Notes: generated by a model not told the origin, from the letters alone. A stretch of DNA of 64,000 nt from Desulfomicrobium sp. ZS1 (GCF_024204645.1 NZ_CP100351.1:1054001-1118000); one strand, 5' to 3'. Counted from the first letter of the stretch, positions 9,243 to 17,821 are shown. Numbers and translations are program-made.

Positions 9243-9647
9243 TCTCAGCATCGAGGCTCCAGCACGGACAGCAGTCTGGTCAACGTGCCCTCGTCGAAGT
9301 CGGCAGGGATATCCAGGGCGTAACGATTGGAGACCATGAGACCAATAGACGGGGCTTTCGAGGCGAACGTAAACGGCAGCGCCACAAGAGCGGGAATTGA
9401 GGCGGTTTCGCTGCCAGAAGATGGTCGGGACTTTGTTATCCAGTATTGGAACGTGCTCAAAGCCAAACCATTTTCGCGGCAGTATCGGGTCTTGGCGAGG
9501 CCACTCTCCCGCCATTGCTGGACGTGCGCCATCCAGCGTGCCGCGCGATTCTGTGCAAACTGAGATTTCATGAGGTCCTCCTTGAATTGGAGGCCCATTA
9601 TCTCACATGAAAAATTTATGGATAGATGCGGACCGGTGAGCGCTTAC
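8920..9647 (-). mobile_element. IS66-family remnant (tnpA-tnpB, tnpC missing)
   Basis: Complete IS66 elements carry tnpA, tnpB and a large tnpC transposase between inverted repeats that begin GTAAGCG. Here the upstream end is visible: on the minus strand GTAAGCGCTCACC starts at 9647. tnpA and tnpB follow, but the similarity stops near 8920-8930 inside the end of tnpB. No tnpC exists and no second inverted repeat is seen before the kps promoter. The element is therefore truncated and cannot move by itself. The left boundary is approximate. Confidence 0.8.
9245..9571 (-). CDS. tnpA: IS66 TnpA accessory protein
   Basis: 108 residues from the ATG at 9571, chosen because AAGGAGG stands at ideal distance before it; the ATG at 9598 has none. 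The N-terminal helix-turn-helix is typical of the family: MAHVQQWRESGLAKTRYCRE then NGLALSTFQYWITK. It looks intact but belongs to a broken IS66 copy without tnpC, so it has no expected function. Confidence 0.85.
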   Translation of the reverse strand: MKSQFAQNRAARWMAHVQQWRESGLAKTRYCRENGLALSTFQYWITKSRPSSGSETASIPALVALPFTFASKAPSIGLMVSNRYALDIPADFDEGTLTRLLSVLEPRC

Positions 9648-10068
9648 TCGAGATCGGTCATGTCCCAAAGCGCTTGAAGTATAAATAACCCGATGATTGA
9701 TTGAATGCCTTTCTTCGGTCTGCCAAAATCTTCTGAAAAATGCTTAGTAAAGAAATGTATCGGTATTTTTGGGAAGATTTCTTTTCTGAACGTGTAATAA
9801 TTGGATCTTTTAAGCATCTTGTGATGCTTTTAAGTACTCCATGAAATGAAGTCTAATAGCTCTTTTTATCTTCTATCTTTAATTCGCAACATTGTAGTAT
9901 TTTTTTAATGTTGAAGACAAAAGTCTTTACTATATTAACTAAAAAATTAATAGATTAGTTCTGTATTGGGTGCTAAGAGACTTTTTGCAGGAAAATCTAA
10001 TATCTCATAGGTTAAAAAGATTGGAATATGGTGTTTGCAGAGCGCTTACGTCAATAGTTTAAAAATTA
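9648..10068. other. AT-rich gene-free gap with a second IS66-end-like motif
   Basis: No coding frame here is supportable. The stretch is AT-rich with short inverted repeats (CAACATT ... AATGTTG near 9887-9922). The ten bases GAGCGCTTAC at 10040-10049 repeat exactly, in the same orientation, the outer end of the IS66 remnant at 9638-9647. This may be the end of an older copy. Confidence 0.5.
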
Positions 10069-11820
10069 TTATTCTTCAACAGAGTAATTATATATAGAAG
10101 AGTTAATTAATGATTTTTGAACACAATTATTATGACGAATATTGTCATCTATTTTTTCATCCAAAAATCCTGGCATATCTGGACATGAAAAAGCTGGAAA
10201 TTCAAATGTTGTATTATCTATCCATTTGAACTCGCTAAAATCTACAAAACCATAAGTATTTGATTCATTGAATATTCCTAAACTTTTTCCATCTTCAGTT
10301 CTAATTAAATAAAGCCAACTAAACCCATCACTAGAATATGGAGTTACTACATATTTTGAATCAGGAGACCATGAAATATTAGTTCCTCTTATTCCATATT
10401 TTCCTGCTGTAGTCTCATAACCATCACTTAATGATAAAGATATAATGTAAAAAATACAGTAATCTGGATACCTACCTTCTACTAAAAGATATTCACCATT
10501 AGGGGATTTAGGATAAATTATAAGTCTTTCAATTTGTGCAGGTATGAATTTTCCAGTACCATCGTTAATATCTCCACCATCAATTCTTGTTTTGATTTTA
10601 TTATCATTTATAGTCAACCATCCATCTTTAGAAATATTATAACCACATTTTGTCTCTCCTGGATTAAGAACAAAATATTCATCATAACATCCATTGATAG
10701 GAGAAAACCACCCCAATACTGTGGTATTATTTTTATCATTTAAAGATTCTATATGTACTAATTCAGTTGATTTATCTTTTGAAATTTTTAAAGAACCCCA
10801 TGCACTATTTCTATCAATGTTTTGTTGAAATACTCTAATCTCTTCAGCAAAATCATTAACAGAAGCAACAATTGCGACATGTCCTTCTTTAAAAGTTATT
10901 TTTCCTTTATTTACATAAGTAAATGTATTAAAAAAAATCATATCTCCTGATTTAGGTAGCTTTTCAAACTTTACTCCTTCTTCCGTATAAATATGTCTAA
11001 CAAGTGTTTTATGTTCTAATTTGTCCCAAAATTCTTTAGCAAACCCCCATTCCGTATTTATTTCAGATTTTGTTCTAGGATAGTTTTTTGAATAAAATCT
11101 TTTTACAAGATCAACACATTGATAAGGTGCTTCAATTTTCCAATTTGATCCGCAAGTTCCTTTTAAAGTACCAGTGCAATCCCCATTTGAAAAAGCTTTG
11201 ACTCCATTATATGTTCCTATTGGCCATCCTAAATCTCCTTCAGATATAGCTATTGAAGCTGAATCTGATATAATTTTGCTATGAACATTTAGCGCCTTCT
11301 CTTTTTGCTTTTGAATTGCTAATGTCTCCAGCTCTTTTCTTTGTTGTATCTCTTTCTGTTGCTTTATATATGCTTCTTGTTCGATCCGTTCCTGTTCTTG
11401 AATTTGTTTTTCCTGCGCATCATCTTCTGCTATATCAGAAGGCGTGTTAACCGCAGCAACTAACATTGCATCTTTAACCCCTTCGATTTTTACTACATAA
11501 TTTAATGCACTTACTACTGCTTGGGCGGCCTTTTTTATTTCTGGACCCTCCACAAAACTCGCTTGTAATAGATAGATGTTAGCACCGTTGTTTATGAGCA
11601 TTCTCATCCTTCTTGGTCCTTCATACATTTCGATCGTCACATATCCGCTTTCTTCATCTGAAACACGCAGCTTCACACCTTCTTTCTTTAAATACGGATT
11701 AACTTCCAACTCTTTTTGAATTTTTTTTGTTAAACTATCAAAAGCATACACATTTTCAACAAATAAAAATGAAATCAAAAAGCTCAAAAATAAAAAGGAT
11801 ATTACTATGAATGTCTTCAT
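10069..11820 (-). CDS. secreted CHAP-domain protein with C-terminal beta-propeller-like region
   Basis: 583 residues from the ATG at 11820, chosen for its GGGGGA ribosome site and the clear signal peptide beginning MKTFIVISFLF and ending near NVYAF. An N-terminal domain of about 100 residues is not recognised. A Gln/Glu/Lys-rich coiled coil (about 130-178) leads to a CHAP amidase/peptidase domain (about 198-345), with the catalytic Cys in YQCVDL (Cys235), His in EGHVAIVAS (His314) and a downstream Asn in FQQNI (Asn334). The last 200 residues contain repeats such as ISWSPDSKYVVTPY, like TolB/WD-type propeller blades. CHAP enzymes cleave peptidoglycan peptides or amides. The gene is strongly AT-rich and lies among insertion sequences, so it is probably acquired. 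Its target (own wall, competitor or phage role) is unknown. Confidence 0.82.
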   Translation of the reverse strand: MKTFIVISFLFLSFLISFLFVENVYAFDSLTKKIQKELEVNPYLKKEGVKLRVSDEESGYVTIEMYEGPRRMRMLINNGANIYLLQASFVEGPEIKKAAQAVVSALNYVVKIEGVKDAMLVAAVNTPSDIAEDDAQEKQIQEQERIEQEAYIKQQKEIQQRKELETLAIQKQKEKALNVHSKIISDSASIAISEGDLGWPIGTYNGVKAFSNGDCTGTLKGTCGSNWKIEAPYQCVDLVKRFYSKNYPRTKSEINTEWGFAKEFWDKLEHKTLVRHIYTEEGVKFEKLPKSGDMIFFNTFTYVNKGKITFKEGHVAIVASVNDFAEEIRVFQQNIDRNSAWGSLKISKDKSTELVHIESLNDKNNTTVLGWFSPINGCYDEYFVLNPGETKCGYNISKDGWLTINDNKIKTRIDGGDINDGTGKFIPAQIERLIIYPKSPNGEYLLVEGRYPDYCIFYIISLSLSDGYETTAGKYGIRGTNISWSPDSKYVVTPYSSDGFSWLYLIRTEDGKSLGIFNESNTYGFVDFSEFKWIDNTTFEFPAFSCPDMPGFLDEKIDDNIRHNNCVQKSLINSSIYNYSVEE

Positions 11821-12133
11821 GACTTTCCCCCAAGTAATATTTAGTTTTAAAATCAAAACTTGCTCATAAGTTCTTTATATTATGAGTTAAATATACTTAA
11901 TCAATTTTAATTTTAGCATGGTAAGTCAGCAGCATCAAGAAATTTATTTCCGTATTTAGCAACATTTACTTATCCGATTATGATCCGTCTTCAGCCTGCC
12001 TCAATTGATACAGAGGAAAAGGTTTTGATTTGGCCGCAAGCTTTATTATATTAAGGAACCATCAGTTCAAGACGAAATCGGTGGTTAAAACGGCAACTGA
12101 ATCCCTTAACATGTTGAAATATATTTTTTTTTT
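11821..12133. other. AT-rich gap upstream of the CHAP gene and the BRO fragment
   Basis: 313 bases with no supported gene. It should hold the promoter of the CHAP gene, but I see no convincing -35/-10 pair. A run of 13 T residues lies just before the BRO-N fragment, and slippage there may have broken that gene's true start. Confidence 0.4.
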
Positions 12134-12226
12134 TTGCCGAAAATCGAAGGTGAACTGTGGTTTGTGGCAAAGGATGTTTGCGATGTGTTGGATATTACGA
12201 ATGTTACTCAAGCTATTAAAAGTCTT

Positions 12227-12251
12227 GGTCCTTCCGGAAACTCTGTGGGTA
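12227..12251. repeat. ISL3 terminal inverted repeat, downstream end of transposase
   Basis: Begins GGTCCTTCCGGAAACTCTGT and ends GGGTA. It pairs with 13535-13559. The target duplication AAAGTCTT lies immediately outside, at 12219-12226. Confidence 0.92.
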
Positions 12252-12257
12252 GCGTGT

Positions 12258-13497
12258 TCAAACTGACCTCGGGTACAGATCGAGCCCACCGCAGAAAAAA
12301 TAGATCGCCGTCTTGAAATTATCCTTGTTGCTGTACCCACACGCCTTTCGCTTGATGCTCATGATCTTGCTGTTCAATTCTTCAGCGACGCCGTTGGTGA
12401 TCCGGTGGCGGCAGAAAGTCAGGATATTTTCAAGATGCCGCGAAAGTAACTGTCCCACCCGCTTCATTGGTTCCAAGTCGGAATGATCAATCCATTCATT
12501 TTATCCAACGTTTGAAGAATCTACGTCCCCATCCAGGAGACATATAGCCCCACAATGACTGCAAGTTCTCTTTCATGGCCCACGCTTTGGCCACCTTGAG
12601 AGTGCTGGTCTTGAGGACGTCGAATGTCGGCTGATGCTTGGCAGGCAAGTTCTCGGGCCGAAACAGCCAAAGGTACTTGGTCCCTTTGAGGGTTTTGTCG
12701 CTCTGAGCCATCAGGGCCTTATGTTCTTGCTTGCGCACTTTATCCACGGCTTCGTTCACGTGTTTCATGACATGAAATCTGTCGTGGACGATTTTGGCTC
12801 CGGCATCCGGCACATGCGCCATGGTCACCGTGAAATATGGCTCCCACATATCCATTGCGATGGCCCGTATGGAATCCAGTTGGCCGGGTGAGAGTCTGCG
12901 GTAGTATTCTTCCAGGCTGCTCTTCTTCCGCTCTTCGGAAACATGCTCGACAGTGCTGCGCATAAGGTCGCAGACGATGGTCATGTAGGAGTGTCCTTTG
13001 CGGAATGCTTTCTCGTCCACTCCGAGATAGTGAATCGGTCGGGCTCCTTGCGTGAAAGGCCTCGTCGAACAGCCCGCTCCATTACTCCCCAAACCTCATC
13101 CCATGTGAGTTTCAGCAAGCGCCGAGAGCCATCCACTGTCGCGCACTACGTGAGCACATCTTATGATCCAGCGCTCCATGAGCAATGTGAAGCGAGACCG
13201 TGGCTCAGCCCAGGGTACAAGCACCTAGTGCACTCCATGTTCCGGGCATTCCACTCGCGGAACTCGGGCATGAAGTAACGTCTTGAATTGACATGTATCC
13301 AGGTGACGCCAGACTCGCTCGCCTACATGGTCCCGGCAGGGCAGAAGCTTGCCGCACTCTGGACATGGCCAACGCTCGCCAGGGCCATGGTCTAGCCAAA
13401 TATCAACACTATTCTCGGATACTTTAAGCTCAACCTTATCAACAAACCAAGGGGCTTTGACTCCAAGAATCTGCGCGTAAAGTTCGGTGTCTCTCAT
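12258..13497 (-). pseudogene. ISL3-family transposase, multiply frameshifted
   Basis: The gene starts at the ATG at 13497 behind GGAGG. The N-terminal zinc-finger part (WPCPECGKLLPCRDH ... VECPEHGV) is intact down to an in-frame TAG just after HGVH, near 13222. The frame then needs an extra base removed near WII[A]DVL. A further TAG follows shortly after, and one base is missing between RGLSRKE and [14 protein letters not shown]. The DDE core ([40 protein letters not shown]) is readable in the long middle segment. Another small insertion near 12490 separates the C-terminus (NGVAEELNSKIMSIKRKACGY). Several independent lesions mark it as long dead. Confidence 0.9.
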
Positions 13498-13534
13498 AGG
13501 CGTCCTCCGTGAGAAGACTCCTAACCAAGTCATT

Positions 13535-13559
13535 TACCCACAGCAATTCCGGAAGGACC
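13535..13559. repeat. ISL3 terminal inverted repeat, upstream end of transposase
   Basis: Reads TACCCACAGCAATTCCGGAA then GGACC, the inverted partner of 12227-12251. The target duplication AAAGTCTT lies immediately outside, at 13560-13567. Confidence 0.92.
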
Positions 13560-13609
13560 AAAGTCTTGAAGATTATGAATGGTCTATGTTTAACATAGGT
13601 CGTCAGGGA

Positions 13610-13651
13610 GAAAAACTTTACATTTACTGGTCACGTTCGAAAAACTTTACA
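13610..13651. repeat. 13-bp direct repeat pair
   Basis: GAAAAACTTTACA occurs at 13610-13622 and again at 13639-13651, exactly where the BRO-N similarity ends. It may mark a deletion or recombination junction. Confidence 0.6.
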
Positions 13652-13973
13652 CTTTGTACATTCATGCAGCCATCGAAATTCTGAATTATTCTTTTTATTT
13701 TAGCATTTGTGCCACTGGACCAATTATTGCATTAACTGGAGATATGACTTTGACAACGTTTGTTCACGGATTCAGGATATACTTTTTAAGTAGTCGACTA
13801 CGTTTTGGTTTGGAGATGAAGGGTCAATTCGAAAACAATGTTTCTGATATAGATCAAACTGGAAAAATGTCCTTTTGGTAAAAATGTGGAAATTTCGGTG
13901 CTGAAGGAATATGCTGCGCTAGAAGCATCTGTCAGAAAACAAAGACAGCGAAGCAACATATGGAGATAATCAC
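13652..13973. other. AT-rich gap, no supported gene
   Basis: About 320 bases between the BRO relic and the small membrane protein gene. A 75-codon frame (13654-13881) exists but has no recognisable features and no ribosome site, so it is not annotated. Confidence 0.4.
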
Positions 13974-14348
13974 ATGAAATTATTTAGCAACGCGGCTGTG
14001 TTTGTAATTCTGTATGTCCTGTTCATGCTTCCAACATATGTTCTGCCTTATTTTGGCTCAAATTCATCTGTACTCAATACTATTGTGCTCGCTTCTGATG
14101 ATGGATTTAACCCATTATTTTTTCTACACCTAGGATCATTTATTGTTTTGATTGTGATTGCATGGTTCCGTGGGGTTTTAATTGACAAAAAGTGGTTAAT
14201 TATATTTCCAATCATGAGCACTGTCTTTGACCTGACACCTTTTCTGAATCACATACCTCTTATTCCTACAATCATGCATTTGCTTGTCATTATTCTAGGA
14301 GTTATTGTAGTGAAATCTAGCGTACCAGTAAGACAACAAAGTGCTTAA
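13974..14348 (+). CDS. small integral membrane protein of unknown function
   Basis: 124 residues with four hydrophobic segments, at about 5-27, 46-66, 72-90 and 93-114. GGAGATAATCAC precedes the ATG, a good ribosome site. The composition is AT-rich. It resembles small phage- or plasmid-borne membrane proteins in layout only; I do not recognise the family. It stands alone on the plus strand inside the mobile region. Confidence 0.65.
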   Translation: MKLFSNAAVFVILYVLFMLPTYVLPYFGSNSSVLNTIVLASDDGFNPLFFLHLGSFIVLIVIAWFRGVLIDKKWLIIFPIMSTVFDLTPFLNHIPLIPTIMHLLVIILGVIVVKSSVPVRQQSA

Positions 14349-15270
14349 TGATTGTTAGTATATTAAAAATTTTTTCAATATACTATTGATGGATTGCTGG
14401 ATGGTTTTGTTATAGTGAAAATAATAGCAAAATGTCACCAAAAAGACAAGACGCACGAGGAGAACAAGCATTTTTATTGTGATCTCTTGTCGTGTTCTGG
14501 CGCTTGGTTGGGTCGGTTATGACCTTGGCCTAGATTAAAAGTTCGACCTTCAAGGTTAGCCATTAGCAGCTAACAACCTTTGTTCATTGTAAATATAATT
14601 GAAATTGCGCCCTAATCTGCGTACTCCGTCTCGGGAAGTCTCAATCAGTATACCAATCCGTATATTTCATGATTGATATCCGTGGCAAAAAGCAATCACG
14701 GAAAATTTGTCATTTTTTATATTTTTGTTTGATTCTGCGGGGTCAAGAATGTAGGTCATAAATTACGTAATTTTTTTGTTCTTAAATAGCTAAATTTGAT
14801 TGATTTTGAAGAATTAGCTGCGACGCCTCTGCTAGTCCCCCCTTCGACACCATCTAAAAAGATAAGCCGCTGAAGTATAACAACTTTAGTGGCTTTTTCT
14901 TTGGTCTAAAGGTCCATATAGGCCCGTCCGTACAGCCTGCTGGTACAATCTCGAAGGGGGTAGGCATGGAGACGGGTCAAGTTTCGGGCGATGCGGTTGA
15001 TAGCCGTAATGGTCATGGTCGGAAAATGCGGAAGCGTGCAGGGTCGTTACTTTGGGTATATCGTTAAGTATGACACTTAGTATCCATGGTGTTCAACTCC
15101 TTCACTTACTGCAAAGAGCAACAAATTCACATCCGGTTTTCGTACCCGGGATCGGTTTCCAAATTGGGAGCCCTATCTGTTCACGCCTGTTGTTGGAAGA
15201 CCGTGCTGATCAGATAGGTCGTGTAGCCCGCGTAACAATTATGGCTCTGCGATGTCGGGTGAGGATCGGT
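14349..15270. other. 920-base gene-free stretch at the end of the mobile region
   Basis: I find no convincing coding frame. A 78-codon plus-strand frame at 15052-15288 runs antisense into the TlyC gene and looks random. The stretch contains the terminator hairpin at 14864-14898. Composition shifts from AT-rich to chromosome-like near 14900, suggesting the boundary of the acquired segment. Confidence 0.5.
14864..14898 (+). terminator. rho-independent terminator
   Basis: AAGCCGCTGAAGT (14864-14876) pairs with ACTTTAGTGGCTT (14883-14895) through 13 positions including two G-U pairs, with a six-base loop ATAACA and a T run to 14898. It is on the plus strand, well after the small membrane protein gene. 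Confidence 0.8.
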
Positions 15271-16596
15271 TCAGCTATTCGATGTTGATGTGGGCATGAT
15301 TTTTTTCTCGTGTACGTCATCCAGCCTGCTCGCTAGAATTTTATCGGGCCGGTTGCCATCAAGGTCAACGACTTCAAGCCTCCATCCTTCCCACTCGACC
15401 ACATCACTCGTGCGAGGAACGCTGCCGACAAGCCACATCATCATGCCGCTCAATGTGTTGTACCGTCCTTTGTGCTCTTCGGGAACGAATTTTAAATTGA
15501 GTCGATCCTTGAGTTCCGGGATAGGAATGAGACCATCAAGAAGCCAAGAGCCGTCTTCGCGCTGTACGCCCCAAACGTCTTCGGGATCGCGTGTTTTGAA
15601 CTCGCCGGTGAGCGCTTCAAGAACATCTTGCAGTGTGATGAGACCCAATATTTCTCCATATTCGTCTATAACAAAAACCATTTGAACGCCGGATTCGCGG
15701 AATTGCTTCAGCAATTTTATTCCTGTAAGGGTTTCCGGCACAAAAATAGCGGGTTGCAGGTAATCTTGGATGTTGCTTGATTCGCCTTGTATTCGTTGTT
15801 TGAGCAATCGTTTCGCAGTGATAATTCCAACAGTATTGTGCAATCCACCATGGCAGACAGGATACCTGGAATGGTCCGAGTTCATCAGGTTTCCCAGACT
15901 GCTTTCCAGTGGCTTGTCTATATCGAGATAGATGATCTCGCTGCGTGGCGTCATCAGTGAAGCGATTTGACGATCGTCCAGACGGAATACATTGCGCATT
16001 ATTTCATGCTCTTGCTTTTCGATCAGTCCGACCTGCGATCCTTCGGCCAGCATGGAGTGGATATCTTCTTCCGTGAGGTTGGCACTGTTCAATTCTTTTT
16101 TTCCAAGGAGTCGTAGCAGACCGTCAGTGGAAACGGAGAGCAGAAAGACAAACGGGCGTGACATGGCGGCCAGCACCGAGATCGGTTTGGCCATGAATGT
16201 TGCGATGCCTTCCGCATGAAACTGGCCAATTCTTTTTGGCACCAATTCGCCAACAACAATGGAAAAGTATGTGATGACCACGACAACAAGAGTGGTTGCA
16301 GTTATTGAGCTGGTTTTTTCAGCAAGACCAAGTTGGTTGAGCATGCCGGCGAGAGGGTCGGCCAGCGCGGATTCACCCACGATGCCGTTCATGATACCTA
16401 TGACGGTGATCCCGATTTGGACAGTGGAAAGAAACTGCGTGGGATCTTCCGCCAGGCGCATGGCGACAACCGCAGACTTGTCGCCATCTTCAGCCAGTCG
16501 TTGAAGGCGGCTTTTACGTGCCGTCACAAGGGCTATCTCGGACATGGCGAATACGCCGTTGAGTATGATGAGAGCTGCTAATAGCGCAATATTCAT
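15271..16596 (-). CDS. TlyC/CorC-family membrane protein (DUF21-CBS-CorC_HlyC)
   Basis: 441 residues. An N-terminal DUF21/CNNM transmembrane domain (about 1-180, four hydrophobic segments; VVGELVPKRIGQFHAEGIA is the typical motif) leads to two CBS domains (about 200-330, MTPRSEIIYLDID and FVIDEYGEILGLITLQDVLEALTGE). A C-terminal CorC_HlyC domain ends in VDLDGNRPDKI. Proteins of this family are linked to Mg/Co efflux and were long labelled haemolysins; cation transport is the better-supported role. It is a monocistronic minus-strand gene, downstream of uspA and well separated from it. Confidence 0.9.
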   Translation of the reverse strand: MNIALLAALIILNGVFAMSEIALVTARKSRLQRLAEDGDKSAVVAMRLAEDPTQFLSTVQIGITVIGIMNGIVGESALADPLAGMLNQLGLAEKTSSITATTLVVVVITYFSIVVGELVPKRIGQFHAEGIATFMAKPISVLAAMSRPFVFLLSVSTDGLLRLLGKKELNSANLTEEDIHSMLAEGSQVGLIEKQEHEIMRNVFRLDDRQIASLMTPRSEIIYLDIDKPLESSLGNLMNSDHSRYPVCHGGLHNTVGIITAKRLLKQRIQGESSNIQDYLQPAIFVPETLTGIKLLKQFRESGVQMVFVIDEYGEILGLITLQDVLEALTGEFKTRDPEDVWGVQREDGSWLLDGLIPIPELKDRLNLKFVPEEHKGRYNTLSGMMMWLVGSVPRTSDVVEWEGWRLEVVDLDGNRPDKILASRLDDVHEKKIMPTSTSNS

Positions 16597-16943
16597 GCTT
16601 TTTCTCCTGAACCCGTATTATGGTCTTCATGGTCGATAGTAAACTATCTCAGGTTTGGGCGGGTCTGGAAAGAGCCAGGCAGGTCGGTTCGACGTGAAGT
16701 TCTGCTGACACGTGCCGGCTCGCAAACTGAAGTTTGATCCGTCCTTCAAGCTGGAGCTGGAGCGTCAAATCAGACAGGTACAAGGCTGATTTATTAATGA
16801 ATACAGATTGGTATGCTTTTTTGCAGCAAATTCAGACTGGAGAGATTCCCCCGGAGGTGATTCGTGAGCAAACAAGACGAGCAGGATATTTCGGCCGGCC
16901 TCCAAGGGAAGGGGATGCCGGCCGATGTGCAGCTTTTTTTCCT
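16597..16943. other. gap between uspA and the TlyC gene
   Basis: About 350 bases. It should hold the promoter of the TlyC-like gene. On the plus strand it has a near-perfect Shine-Dalgarno (GGAGGTGAT at 16853-16861) before a GTG, and a 9-bp palindrome; both are listed separately. Nothing else is supported. Confidence 0.5.
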
Positions 16944-16947
16944 CTAA
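16864..16947 (+). CDS. possible 27-residue peptide behind a strong Shine-Dalgarno
   Basis: GGAGG (16853-16857) lies 6 bases before the GTG at 16864. The frame reads MSKQDEQDISAGLQGKGMPA and then DVQLFFL before TAA. It is charged at the start and hydrophobic at the end, and it overlaps the uspA stop in antisense. No family is recognised. The strong ribosome site is the only support, and it may be chance. Confidence 0.2.
   Translation: MSKQDEQDISAGLQGKGMPADVQLFFL
16891..16925 (-). terminator. possible terminator hairpin after the SulP-uspA operon
   Basis: TCGGCCGGC (16891-16899) and GCCGGCCGA (16917-16925) form a perfect 9-bp inverted repeat with a 17-base loop, about 20 bases after the uspA stop. 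There is no U tract on the minus strand; a T7 run lies on the plus-strand side. The direction is therefore uncertain. Confidence 0.35.
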
Positions 16948-17807
16948 CGCATAAGCAGGGTCGGAATTTTTGCGGAGCGCAGCAGGTCTGATGTCTTGCT
17001 CCCGAAGAACAGGTTGCGCAGTGGGGAATGGCTGTAGGCACCCATGATCAGCATATCGATTTCCTGATCACGCACGTATTGGGCGATGATGCTCTCCGCA
17101 TCGCCGGGGATAAAAGCGTCGGTCACCTCGAATCCTGCCGAATCCAGTGTCGTCTTGGCCCATTCAAGCTGTTTGGGCGCATTTTGACCGCCCTTGCCGG
17201 ACATCACCAGATGGATCGGCAGGCCCTGAAACAGGGGGCTGGCCGCGACCATCTCCACGCCCTTTCGGGTCACTATTCCGCCGTCGAAAGCGATCATGAC
17301 CCGGTGCGGTTCAGTGAAACTCGCGGTGACGGTCAGAATGGGTTTGCGCAGGGCGCGGACCACGCTCTCCAGATTTCGTCCCAGGTCACGCTGGGTGGTT
17401 TCGGCTGATTCGCCGCGACGACCGAGCACGAAAAGGCGCACGTTCTTTTCCTGCTCCATTAAGGTGTCTTCCAGGAGTCCGGCGCGCAGGCGCATATCGG
17501 GAGATTTCACCCCGGCCGCAATGGCCTGCTCGCGCAAGCGGTTGAGGAAGATGCGGCCTCGTTCGCGGGCGTCCTTGCTGCGGGCCTCATCCTGGTCCAC
17601 AAGCTCGTTCATGAGCGTTTCCTGCGCATCAAAGCCGATGGCTCCGCTGTGGTCGCTGCCTGTCGCCACCATCGGGTTGCGGTCGATGATGTGCAACAAC
17701 TCCAGCGGGGCCGACATGCGTCTTGCGGCCCAGGATGCGTATTCGACCACATGCTCGGCGTATTGCGATTGATCGACGCAGGCCAATATCCTTTTTTCAT
17801 TGGTCAT
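16944..17807 (-). CDS. tandem universal stress protein (UspA family)
   Basis: 287 residues from the ATG at 17807, which has GAGGAG before it. There are two Usp domains, about 1-150 (KRILACVDQSQYAEHVVEYA) and 155-287 (HRVMIAFDGG ... DMLIMGAYSHSPLRNLFFGSKTSDLL). The second keeps a nearly complete ATP-binding loop. It starts 14 bases after the SulP stop, so the two form one operon. Usp proteins of this kind often pair with SulP or other transporters and probably sense nucleotide or energy state. Confidence 0.92.
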   Translation of the reverse strand: MTNEKRILACVDQSQYAEHVVEYASWAARRMSAPLELLHIIDRNPMVATGSDHSGAIGFDAQETLMNELVDQDEARSKDARERGRIFLNRLREQAIAAGVKSPDMRLRAGLLEDTLMEQEKNVRLFVLGRRGESAETTQRDLGRNLESVVRALRKPILTVTASFTEPHRVMIAFDGGIVTRKGVEMVAASPLFQGLPIHLVMSGKGGQNAPKQLEWAKTTLDSAGFEVTDAFIPGDAESIIAQYVRDQEIDMLIMGAYSHSPLRNLFFGSKTSDLLRSAKIPTLLMR

Positions 17808-17821
17808 CTTTGATTCTCCTC

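Larger units (their letters stand above)
12227..13559 (-). mobile_element. ISL3-family insertion sequence with both ends and 8-bp target duplication
   Basis: The 1333-base element is bounded by 25-bp inverted repeats: GGTCCTTCCGGAA... inward from 12227, and the reverse complement ending at 13559. They match except for three or four bases in the centre. Eight-base direct repeats AAAGTCTT flank it (12219-12226 and 13560-13567), the duplication size known for ISL3. The transposase gene inside is broken by several frameshifts and stop codons, so the element is structurally complete but not autonomous. Confidence 0.93.
12134..13612 (+). pseudogene. BRO-N/antirepressor-like gene split by an ISL3-family insertion
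   Basis: The left part (12134-12226) encodes EGELWFVAKDVCDVLDITNVTQAIKSL, the classic start of a BRO-N domain of phage antirepressors. The ISL3-family element begins exactly after it. Removing the element and one copy of its 8-bp target duplication joins this frame to EDYEWSMFNIGRQGE at 13568-13612, which continues a BRO-N domain. The match then decays at a region with direct repeats, so the gene was also truncated downstream. The upstream end is damaged too: only a TTG is available next to a poly-T run. It is a relic of a prophage or mobile regulator. Confidence 0.75.

Noticed and set aside
13654-13881. A 75-codon frame after the BRO relic
   Set aside because: No domain and no ribosome site; it begins within the direct-repeat region.
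14838-14858. A tRNA-like 3' end (CCCCCCTTCGACACCA) suggesting an attachment site
   Set aside because: No T arm or matching acceptor strand is found upstream, so it is not a tRNA or a clear tRNA fragment.
15052-15288. A 78-codon plus-strand frame
   Set aside because: No ribosome site or family features, and it ends antisense inside the TlyC gene.
16734-16991. An 85-codon plus-strand frame (EIPPEVIREQTRRAGYFG)
   Set aside because: Its second half is antisense to the uspA C-terminus and there is no good ribosome site for its start.
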